Source: Bacteroidota bacterium (GTDB taxonomy: Bacteria; Bacteroidota; Bacteroidia; Chitinophagales; LD1). From it: DNA of 6,719 nucleotides. Position 1 is the stretch's first letter, and every line of letters starts with the position of its first letter. Below, piece by piece: positions 1 through 5,657 of this stretch. The DNA is taken from positions 1-6,719 of the forward strand of contig CANGXE010000086.1 of NCBI GenBank assembly GCA_947457525.1, written 5' to 3'. The notes beneath the pieces were generated by a model that searched no databases, was not told the origin of the DNA, and saw nothing but the letters and a program-made list of their open reading frames with translations. The position numbers were made by a program, and so were the translations under genes.

Positions 1-811
1 ATATCTCAGCTAATAGTGAAAGCATAAACGTAGAAAACAACTTCGGTCTGTCTTGAATATCCGTTAACCGCAAGATAGAAATAACTCCTTTCCCATTTTC
101 ATCGCAGCGGCACAAGTCATCTACATCAAAACTTCTTTCACCAAAAAATATCTCAGCTCCTTGTTGCTCAAGTTCTATGATTTTGCGAAGTATTGTAGAA
201 GTAGAAGCCGTAGATACTTTACCAAAATTCTCTTCTACTTCATCTTTACCTTCGTTGGTGATGTAGTTCATCACCTTTTTGAAATCTTTCAAATCTAAAA
301 GCGGCATCTGGTTGTCGTCACAATACTTAAAAATCAAAGACACAATTCCTTGTTGCGTGTCGTTTAGTTCTAAAATTTTAGAGAACAACACCGGGCCAAA
401 CTCCGAGACTGTAGCACGCAATCTTGCACCACTTTCTTTGGACAAAGTCAATAACTCCACCGGACTGCCGGATGCTGTCCAAGGCACTCCGATTTTTTGG
501 TGACGTTCTTCTATTTTGGGGTTTGTTGTACCTGCTACGGCAATGCCAGACAAATCTCCTTTCACATCCATCATCAGTACAGAAACACCCTTCTTGCTCA
601 ATTGCTCGCCAATCACTTGTAGTGTTTTGGTTTTCCCGGTTCCTGTCGCTCCGGCTATCAAACCGTGGCGGTTAAAAGTTTTTAATGGCGCTTTTACTAA
701 AGTATCCGGCACGCCTTCGCCATTTAGCATGGCTCCTCCCAAAACTATATAATCCCCTTTTGTGGCATAGCCGGCATCTATCGCTTCTTTAAATTTTTGA
801 ACATCGCTCAT
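1..811 (-). CDS. HerA-like ATPase, DUF853/YjgR family (3'-truncated by window edge)
   Basis: The first 270 codons of a P-loop NTPase are present; the rest lies beyond the left edge. The ATG at 811-809 opens a frame that stays open to base 2. A Walker A motif, GATGTGKT, sits at residues 54-61, preceded by RHGLIAG. It is followed by LMMDVKGDLSGIAVAGT near residues 79-94, a DIQDRP segment near 251-256, and the family-typical LEQQGAEIFFGE at 214-225. This order and wording match E. coli YjgR (about 500 residues), so roughly half is missing, including the expected DEAH-type Walker B. The family is related to the HerA/FtsK ATPases, which form hexameric DNA or protein motors. The cellular role of the YjgR branch is not established, and 'helicase' is by homology only. 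A possible ribosome site, GAGGT, lies about 13 bases before the ATG. It lies downstream of lepA but behind a terminator, so it probably has its own promoter. Family assignment is strong; function is open. Confidence 0.92.
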   Translation of the reverse strand, partial: MSDVQKFKEAIDAGYATKGDYIVLGGAMLNGEGVPDTLVKAPLKTFNRHGLIAGATGTGKTKTLQVIGEQLSKKGVSVLMMDVKGDLSGIAVAGTTNPKIEERHQKIGVPWTASGSPVELLTLSKESGARLRATVSEFGPVLFSKILELNDTQQGIVSLIFKYCDDNQMPLLDLKDFKKVMNYITNEGKDEVEENFGKVSTASTSTILRKIIELEQQGAEIFFGERSFDVDDLCRCDENGKGVISILRLTDIQDRPKLFSTFMLSLLAEI

Positions 812-844
812 TTGAAAAGATTTACCTCACGAAGTTACATTTTC

Positions 845-856
845 GAACAACTGTTC
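845..856. promoter_or_regulatory. GAAC-N4-GTTC palindrome upstream of the ATPase gene
   Basis: A perfect inverted repeat, GAAC-AACT-GTTC, lies 34-45 bases before the ATPase start codon, where an operator would sit. The pairing extends imperfectly to about 842-859 (TT and AA flanks around one mismatch). The core has the same form as the Gram-positive LexA (DinR) box, but nothing else here points to SOS control, and the site could bind another dimeric repressor or be chance. No convincing Bacteroidota -7 element (TAnnTTTG) was found next to it; only TAATTTG, one base short, overlaps its upstream side on the minus strand. Confidence 0.3.
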
Positions 857-895
857 AAATTACCTTTTATCCACAAAAACATGAAATTCAACTAT

Positions 896-925
896 AAAAA
901 AAGCACCTCTTTTTTGGAGGTGCTT
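896..925 (-). terminator. Intrinsic terminator of lepA
   Basis: Read on the minus strand, a perfect 9-bp stem (AAGCACCTC paired with GAGGTGCTT, arms at 917-925 and 901-909) closes a 7-base loop. The T-tract begins in the last two stem bases, giving seven T in a row at 902-896. It begins about 20 bases after the lepA stop codon. The plus strand lacks a T-tract after the stem, so it works in one direction only. It should separate lepA transcription from the ATPase gene downstream. Confidence 0.9.
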
Positions 926-945
926 CAGAATTAAGTTTGCTATAA

Positions 946-2736
946 TTAGTCGTTGAGTTTGAGTACGGCTATGAAGGCTTCTTGTGGCACTTCTACTTTA
1001 CCAAACTGACGCATTTTTTTCTTTCCTTTTTTCTGTTTCTCCAAAAGTTTACGCTTACGGGAAATGTCACCACCATAACACTTTGCCGTTACGTCTTTAC
1101 GCATGGCTGATATGTTTTCGCGAGCAATTACTTTTGAGCCGATGGCTGCTTGGATAGGTATCATGAACATCTGGCGCGGGATAATTTCTTTCAACTTCTC
1201 ACACATTCTGCGACCAAAATCTTCTGCTTTTGTGCGGTGAATCATAGCGCTAAAAGCATCCACTTGTTCAGCATTCAGCAATATGTCCAACTTCACCAAA
1301 TCGCCCGGACGATAGCCAATCGGGTGATAATCAAATGAAGCATAACCGCGAGAAATTGATTTCAATCTGTCGTAAAAGTCAAACACAATTTCGGCCAATG
1401 GCATTTCGAAATGGAGTTCTACTCTATCTTCGGTTAAATAACTTTGATTAATCAAAATACCACGTTTATCCATACACAAAGTCATGATAGCGCCAATGTA
1501 TTCCGGCTTAGTAATCACTTGCGCTTTGATGTAAGGTTCTTCAAAACGCTCTATGCGTTGAATATCCGGCATATCAGCAGGGTTATTTATCACCAACTCC
1601 GTGCCATCGGTTAAGTAAGCATTGTAGCTTACCTGCGGCACAGTAGTCAAGATGGTCATATCGTATTCGCGTTCCAATCGCTCTTGCACAATTTCTAAGT
1701 GCAACAAACCAAGGAAACCACAACGAAAACCAAAACCTAAAGCAATAGACGTTTCCGGTTCAAAAACCAATGAAGCATCATTCAACTGCAACTTCTCTAA
1801 CGAGTCGCGCAAGTCAGCATAATCATCATTGTCCATTGGATAGATTCCCGCAAAAACCATCGGCTTCACATCTTCGAAACCATCAATCGCTTCTTCGCAC
1901 TGATTGCTTTTGAGTGTGATTGTATCGCCCACTTTAATCTCTTTCGCATTCTTTACGCCTGTGATGACATAGCCCACATCGCCTGTGCCCACTTCAGCTC
2001 TCGGTTCCAAATCCATGCGCAATACACCCACTTCATCGGCATTGTAATTTCCTCCGGCATTCACGAAATGAATAGTATCTCCTTTCTTCAAACTTCCATC
2101 TAAAATTCGGTAGTAAGCAATAACACCTCTAAACGAATTAAACATAGAGTCAAAAATCAATGCTCTCAATGGAGCAGTTGGGTTTCCTTTGGGGGCCGGA
2201 ATTCTATCAATGATGGCATCAAAAATTTCAGGCACACCAATGCCGGTTCTACCGCTGGCGTGAATGATGTCTTCTTTTTTACAGCCGACCAAATTCATCA
2301 TTTGCTCTTCTACCATCTCGGGGTTAGCGCCAGGCATATCAATCTTATTTACCACAGGTATAATTGTCAACCCTTGTTCTACAGCCAAATACAAATTGGA
2401 AATGGTTTGTGCTTGGATACCTTGGCTAGCATCAACGAGCAAAAGTGCTCCTTCGCAAGCTGCCAATGAACGCGACACTTCATAACTAAAATCCACGTGG
2501 CCAGGCGTATCAATCAAGTTCATGACATACTTCTGACCATTCCGGGAGAAATCCATCTGTATGGCGTGGCTCTTAATGGTGATACCGCGCTCACGTTCTA
2601 AGTCCATGTTATCCAATATGGTATCCATCATATTCCGCTCGCTAACGGTTTTGGTCGTTTCTATCAAGCGGTCGGCCAAAGTTGACTTGCCGTGGTCAAT
2701 GTGTGCAATGATGCAAAAGTTACGAATGTTCTCCAT
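946..2736 (-). CDS. lepA: Elongation factor 4 (LepA), ribosomal translational GTPase
   Basis: A complete 596-residue protein, the usual length (E. coli LepA is 599). The G domain is intact: AHIDHGKST (residues 11-19, P-loop), RERGITIK (48-55, switch I), DTPGH (76-80, with the catalytic His at 80) and NKID (130-133). The EF-G-like middle domains follow, including GFRCGFLGLLHLEIVQERL. The LepA-specific C-terminal domain is present, with AKCYGGDISRKRKLLEKQKK and a VPQEAFIAVLK ending. The protein binds the ribosome and hydrolyses GTP. It was first described as a back-translocase and is now mainly linked to initiation and 30S maturation. The ATG at 2736-2734 gives the conserved ENIRNFCIIAHIDHG start; no Shine-Dalgarno is visible (CGCCCCT precedes it), common in Bacteroidota. 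It stands alone: a divergent gene lies upstream and a terminator follows. The frequent lepA partner, lepB (signal peptidase), is not in the window. Confidence 0.99.
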   Translation of the reverse strand: MENIRNFCIIAHIDHGKSTLADRLIETTKTVSERNMMDTILDNMDLERERGITIKSHAIQMDFSRNGQKYVMNLIDTPGHVDFSYEVSRSLAACEGALLLVDASQGIQAQTISNLYLAVEQGLTIIPVVNKIDMPGANPEMVEEQMMNLVGCKKEDIIHASGRTGIGVPEIFDAIIDRIPAPKGNPTAPLRALIFDSMFNSFRGVIAYYRILDGSLKKGDTIHFVNAGGNYNADEVGVLRMDLEPRAEVGTGDVGYVITGVKNAKEIKVGDTITLKSNQCEEAIDGFEDVKPMVFAGIYPMDNDDYADLRDSLEKLQLNDASLVFEPETSIALGFGFRCGFLGLLHLEIVQERLEREYDMTILTTVPQVSYNAYLTDGTELVINNPADMPDIQRIERFEEPYIKAQVITKPEYIGAIMTLCMDKRGILINQSYLTEDRVELHFEMPLAEIVFDFYDRLKSISRGYASFDYHPIGYRPGDLVKLDILLNAEQVDAFSAMIHRTKAEDFGRRMCEKLKEIIPRQMFMIPIQAAIGSKVIARENISAMRKDVTAKCYGGDISRKRKLLEKQKKGKKKMRQFGKVEVPQEAFIAVLKLND

Positions 2737-2781
2737 AGGGGCGCGAATATAAACGGCTTTAAGTTAAAACTAAACAAATTC

Positions 2782-2822
2782 TGACCTCAACTTGACCAAT
2801 CGCAATGAAAACACTTGACAAC
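2782..2822 (+). promoter_or_regulatory. TGAC direct repeats upstream of the small secreted gene
   Basis: TGAC occurs at 2782 and 2793, exactly 11 bases apart, and again at 2816 (23 further, one base off phase), all on the coding strand of the gene starting at 2851. The last copy, TGACAAC, resembles the TGACAAT units before the response regulator gene at 5585. Spacing and orientation suit an OmpR/PhoB-family regulator. With only four conserved bases per unit, chance is a real alternative. Confidence 0.28.
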
Positions 2823-2845
2823 CCCTCAAAACTAAGCTACCTTGT
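2815..2845 (+). promoter_or_regulatory. Possible promoter of the small secreted protein gene
   Basis: TTGACA at 2815-2820 is followed after 17 bases by TACCTTGT at 2838-2845, a partial match to the Bacteroidota -7 box TAnnTTTG. TTG and TA are 20 bases apart, the spacing expected between -33 and -7 elements in this phylum. Initiation about 7 bases beyond the box would fall at or next to the ATG at 2851, implying a leaderless or nearly leaderless mRNA. The -7 match is poor, so this is tentative. Confidence 0.28.
2827..2834 (-). promoter_or_regulatory. Possible lepA -7 promoter element
   Basis: On the minus strand TAGTTTTG matches the Bacteroidota -7 consensus TAnnTTTG exactly, about 90 bases before the lepA ATG. 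No TTG-type -33 element is found 19-23 bases further upstream, so the call rests on one short box. It overlaps the candidate promoter of the divergent small secreted gene. Confidence 0.25.
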
Positions 2846-2850
2846 GGCTA

Positions 2851-3240
2851 ATGAAGAAATTCTTGTTTTTAACGTTCTTTTTGTTTCCCTTGATGATGGC
2901 GAACGCACAAGTGGATTTGCTTTTTTGCACCTCAATGGAGAGTTTGGAAAATTGCCAAGAAAGTGAAGCCACTTTCCCTTGGGTGGGCAATACTACTTCG
3001 TTAAAAGTAATGGTCATCAATAAGGATAGTTTAAAAACGGATCGCGTCAAGTTTAAGCTGTATATCGTCAAACCTAACGGTACAGAAGACATGTTTGCTG
3101 AACTGTTTCTCACCACCAAACAAGAATGGCTTTATGCTTCAAAAACCATATTCTTTATGCAACCAGGCTATTACAAAGTGATGGCGTATAACAACAAAGA
3201 TGAATTGTTGACCACCGGTTTTGTAAAACTAACCCCTTAG
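2851..3240 (+). CDS. Small secreted protein of unknown family
   Basis: A 129-residue protein with a clear Sec signal peptide: MKK, a hydrophobic stretch FLFLTFFLFPLMM, then ANA|Q with cleavage likely after residue 19. The frame also opens with a TTG at 2842, but the ATG at 2851 puts MKK at the N-terminus as a signal peptide should and is preferred. The mature part (about 110 residues) has alternating hydrophobic runs that suggest beta strands, e.g. LKVMVINKD and VKFKLYIVK. It ends in MQPGYYKVMAYNNKDELLTTGFVKL, the 'G-Y-Y-V-x-V' edge-strand pattern common in small Ig-like sandwiches. Two cysteines (26 and 35) could form a disulphide. There is no lipobox cysteine after the signal, and the C-terminus is too short for a type IX sorting domain, so it is probably periplasmic. 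I recognise no family. It is divergent from lepA and runs tail to tail into the propeller gene. Confidence 0.8.
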   Translation: MKKFLFLTFFLFPLMMANAQVDLLFCTSMESLENCQESEATFPWVGNTTSLKVMVINKDSLKTDRVKFKLYIVKPNGTEDMFAELFLTTKQEWLYASKTIFFMQPGYYKVMAYNNKDELLTTGFVKLTP

Positions 3241-4835
3241 TACTTTACGATACTATACGTTCTGTCTACGGACGTTCCATTAGAAATTTTCAGCAGATAC
3301 ACCCCTGATGAGAAAGCACTTAATGAAATTTGGTTCTCGTGAATCTCGATGGGTAAACGCTCGCCTACACTATTCAATAGATAGCATTTTTCATTCTTAG
3401 TCAATCCTTCAATAAATACTTCACTAGTAGTGGGGTTGGGATAAAGGAATAAATGTTTTTCGGTATTGGGTTCATCTGACAATGAATTAACGAGAGGCGG
3501 TGTGAATGAAGCGATAAACAAATCATTATTGTTCGCATAATCAATTTGGATGCTTCCAAAACTGCACGTGTACAAGTAATAACCGCAAATCACCACATCG
3601 CCATTAGGCTTGAGCGCTACATAAAGACCACAGTCGGTGTCGCCTCCGCCACCTTTGGTCATCCAACGAAAATTGCCATTGGCATTGTAAGAAACAATGT
3701 ACACATCTCGCTTAGTGCCGGTTTGTATATTGCCATCAAAGTCTACTTCATCTTGAAACATCCCTGTTACAATCACATTATTATTATCATCAGTAACTAC
3801 GCTATAAGCCACGTCTAACTCTTGGCCTTTGCCTGCTCTTACCCATTGATTATTACCTTGAGGGTCGTACTTCGCTACAAAAACGTCATTATAACTTTTG
3901 TAGGTAACGGTGTTGGCGTCAAAGCTAGCCGTGCCGGCAAAGTAACCCACCATGATGGGATTTCCATCCTTGTCGCAGGTGATGGCGTTGGCACCATCCT
4001 CAAAAGTACTTCCGGCTTTCTTTAGCCAAGCTAATTGCCCATCGGTATTTATCTTCAAGAGCATGATGTCATAACTCGGTGAAGAAGAAGAGATGGTGGT
4101 GTTGTCATACTTAAAATTTCCACCAAAAAAACCGCAGAGATAAACCGATGCGTCTTTATCGCTCGCCACTCCGGTGATGAGATTAGTAGAATTGCCAATC
4201 ACAGATTTGGCCCATTGACGTTGGCCGCTGGAGTTGTACTTGGCCACAAAACTTTCTTTAAATAGGTTGGTGGTGGTTAAAGTGGTGGTATCAAACTGAA
4301 TGCTATTGGAATATGACCCCGCTATGTACACATTCCCAAATTGGTCGACATCGAGCGAACTCGACACATCTGACCCGGTGCCGCCTGCTACGTTTGCCCA
4401 CAGGAAGTTACCATCTTTATCATACTTCGCTACAAAAACATCTGTGTTGCCTTTGCCCAAATAAAGCGAAGAAGCTATTTGCAAACTATCGTTGAAATAA
4501 CCGGATAGATAAAGGTTGCCGTTGTGGTAACGCAAGGCATTACCTTGATCGTTTTTCTGCGCACCTGCTGTTCGTATCCACACAAAATTTCCGTTGGCAT
4601 CATACTTCGCCAAAAATATGTCATAAACACCTTTCCCTTGAATAGTGTTTCCTGAGAAATCGGCCACTCCGGCTAAGTTTCCAGTGATATAAGTATTGCC
4701 GAGTTCATCGGTGGCTACACTCGTGGCGGCATCGTTGCCAATTCCGCCTTCGCCAAAAGCCCAGTTGTAGGTTTGCGCAAAAGAAGCGACAGAAAAGAAA
4801 ATGGTGATATATAAAAGCGTAAAATATTTACCCAT
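3237..4835 (-). CDS. Secreted seven-bladed SBBP-type beta-propeller protein with type IX sorting domain
   Basis: A 532-residue exported protein. A signal peptide (MGKYFTLLYITIFFSVASFA|Q) is followed by seven repeats of about 61 residues, each with a pattern like 'D-x-x-G-N-x-Y-I-T-G-x-F' then 'D-V-F-V-A-K-Y-D-x-x-G-N-F-x-W'. This is the SBBP (seven-bladed beta-propeller) repeat. Conserved Trp fall at 25, 86, 146, 208, 270, 331 and 391. Residues from about 455 form a type A T9SS C-terminal domain: LFLYPNPTTSEVFIEG (462-477), GVYLLKISNG (511-520) and a final SIVKY. Such tails direct passage through the outer membrane by the type IX system and usually surface attachment or release. There is no catalytic domain, so binding or a structural role is likelier than an enzyme; the ligand is unknown. 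It lies 54 bases downstream of the response regulator gene in the same direction and may be co-transcribed with it. The stop codon overlaps that of the convergent gene. Confidence 0.93.
   Translation of the reverse strand: MGKYFTLLYITIFFSVASFAQTYNWAFGEGGIGNDAATSVATDELGNTYITGNLAGVADFSGNTIQGKGVYDIFLAKYDANGNFVWIRTAGAQKNDQGNALRYHNGNLYLSGYFNDSLQIASSLYLGKGNTDVFVAKYDKDGNFLWANVAGGTGSDVSSSLDVDQFGNVYIAGSYSNSIQFDTTTLTTTNLFKESFVAKYNSSGQRQWAKSVIGNSTNLITGVASDKDASVYLCGFFGGNFKYDNTTISSSSPSYDIMLLKINTDGQLAWLKKAGSTFEDGANAITCDKDGNPIMVGYFAGTASFDANTVTYKSYNDVFVAKYDPQGNNQWVRAGKGQELDVAYSVVTDDNNNVIVTGMFQDEVDFDGNIQTGTKRDVYIVSYNANGNFRWMTKGGGGDTDCGLYVALKPNGDVVICGYYLYTCSFGSIQIDYANNNDLFIASFTPPLVNSLSDEPNTEKHLFLYPNPTTSEVFIEGLTKNEKCYLLNSVGERLPIEIHENQISLSAFSSGVYLLKISNGTSVDRTYSIVKY
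3498..4769 (-). repeat. Seven propeller-blade repeats within the secreted protein gene
   Basis: Residues 23-446 of the propeller protein comprise seven blade units, starting near residues 23, 93, 153, 215, 276, 338 and 399. Similarity is mostly at protein level, but some is still visible in DNA: the 17-base string TACTTCGCTACAAAAAC occurs at both 3868-3884 and 4423-4439, coding FVAKY in blades 5 and 2. The unit length and the shared glycine, tyrosine and tryptophan positions indicate descent by internal duplication. Confidence 0.85.
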
Positions 4836-4873
4836 ACTGTTGGTGATTAGAAACGGAATATAGGAACAAATAG

Positions 4874-4893
4874 CTAATTGATAAATCGATTAG
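4874..4893. other. Near-perfect palindrome over the response regulator stop codon
   Basis: CTAATTGAT-AA-ATCGATTAG has 9-base arms with a single mismatch (a G-U pair in one RNA strand), and covers the TAA stop of the response regulator at 4890-4892. It could be an operator for the propeller gene (start at 4835) or a weak RNA hairpin. It lacks a following T-tract on the minus strand and is AT-rich, so it is not a convincing terminator. Confidence 0.3.
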
Positions 4894-5585
4894 TCGGTAA
4901 ACTTGTAGCCCACTCCGCGCACCGAGTGAAAATGCTTCGGGTTGCTGATGTCACGCTCAAATAATTTTCGGAAAGAGTGGATGAAATTATCTATGGTGCG
5001 GGTGGTAGGATAAACATCATAGCCCCAAACGTATTGAAGTATTTGTTGGCGAGACACCACCGTATCACGCTTGTCAATCAACAACTTGAGCAAAGCAATT
5101 TCTTTCTTAGTTAAATCGTGCTCTTTACCTTCCCAATTTTTTGATTGGTAAGTGACAAAGTTGACTTCATTATCAGCAAAGCGATAGAACTGAGAGTCTA
5201 TTTCTTCGCGTGTTCCTCTAAAGCTATGCTTCACCAACACTTTAACACGCAGCAAAAGTTCTTCTAAATTAAACGGCTTGGTTAGATAATCATCCGCACC
5301 AATTTTCAATCCCTTTACTTTGTCTTGACTCGTATCTTTGGCAGTCAAAAACAAGATAGGGGTTTTTGAGTCCGTCATTCTAATCTTTTCACACACAGCA
5401 AATCCATCCAGCTCAGGCATCATCACATCGAGGATAATTAGATTGAAACGTTGGCCTTCGGCTTTCTTCAATGCAGTAACTCCATTGTCTGCTAACTCTA
5501 CTTCATAGCCTTCTAATTCTAAGTTCAACTTAATGGCTTCTTGCAATGTTTCTTCATCTTCTACGAGTAGTATTCGCTGTATCAT
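4890..5585 (-). CDS. OmpR/PhoB-family response regulator
   Basis: A complete 231-residue transcription regulator. The N-terminal receiver domain (about 1-120) has the acidic pair E9/D10, phospho-acceptor D53 in LIILDVMMPELDG, T81 in FLTAKD and K103 in LTKPF, so phosphotransfer residues are all present. The C-terminal winged helix (about 135-231) includes HDLTKKEIALLKLL, the recognition-helix region TTRTIDNFIHSFRKLFE and the family ending VRGVGYKF. It should bind direct-repeat DNA as a dimer when phosphorylated by the kinase encoded immediately upstream (72-base gap). No Shine-Dalgarno is visible before the ATG at 5585. Phased TGAC repeats just upstream are candidate autoregulatory sites. It resembles general Bacteroidota regulators such as RprY as well as PhoB; without phosphate genes nearby I assign no symbol. 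It is not PorX, the type IX regulator, which carries a much larger PglZ-type output domain. Confidence 0.97.
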   Translation of the reverse strand: MIQRILLVEDEETLQEAIKLNLELEGYEVELADNGVTALKKAEGQRFNLIILDVMMPELDGFAVCEKIRMTDSKTPILFLTAKDTSQDKVKGLKIGADDYLTKPFNLEELLLRVKVLVKHSFRGTREEIDSQFYRFADNEVNFVTYQSKNWEGKEHDLTKKEIALLKLLIDKRDTVVSRQQILQYVWGYDVYPTTRTIDNFIHSFRKLFERDISNPKHFHSVRGVGYKFTD

Positions 5586-5600
5586 GTTGTTTTCAATTTA

Positions 5601-5621
5601 AGAATAAGATTAGTTTATTCT
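5601..5621. other. Inverted repeat in the response regulator 5' region
   Basis: AGAATAA (5601-5607) and TTATTCT (5615-5621) form perfect 7-base arms around a 7-base spacer, 16-36 bases before the response regulator ATG and abutting the phased TGAC repeats. It is AT-only apart from one pair. It could be a weak hairpin in the leader or part of the promoter region; nothing decides between these and chance. Confidence 0.25.
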
Positions 5622-5622
5622 C

Positions 5623-5648
5623 GTCAACTTATTGTCATAGAATTGTCA
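5623..5648 (-). promoter_or_regulatory. Three 11-base-phased TGAC half-sites (Pho-box-like) before the response regulator gene
   Basis: On the minus strand TGAC starts at 5648, 5637 and 5626, exactly 11 bases apart; the first two units share TGACAAT and the third is TGACGAG. Read on the plus strand, TTGTCAT-N4-TTGTCAA has the 7-4-7 form of the E. coli Pho box (two CTGTCAT-like units). OmpR/PhoB-family regulators bind such tandem repeats on one face of the helix. The array lies 38-63 bases before the regulator's ATG, between kinase stop and regulator start, so it could drive an autoregulated internal promoter. The binding protein is inferred. Confidence 0.5.
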
Positions 5649-5657
5649 AAGTTTGCG

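Noticed and set aside
845..856. Annotating the palindrome as a LexA box
   Set aside because: Only the core symmetry matches, and neither a LexA gene nor a classical SOS gene is in the window.
2790..2819. ACTTGAC direct repeat with 23-base spacing as a separate element
   Set aside because: It is part of the TGAC array already listed, and seven bases of identity alone do not support a second element.
2842..2850. TTG at 2842 as start of the small secreted gene
   Set aside because: It would place WL before MKK; the ATG at 2851 gives a standard signal peptide and needs no rare start codon.
2832..3119. A 95-codon minus-strand open frame opposite the small secreted gene
   Set aside because: The plus strand carries a proper signal peptide and strand-like pattern, while this frame has no domain and starts inside the other gene.
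3498..4769. Reading the repeated DNA strings as a CRISPR array or tandem satellite
   Set aside because: The repeats are coding, in frame, diverged and about 183 bases long, matching propeller blades.
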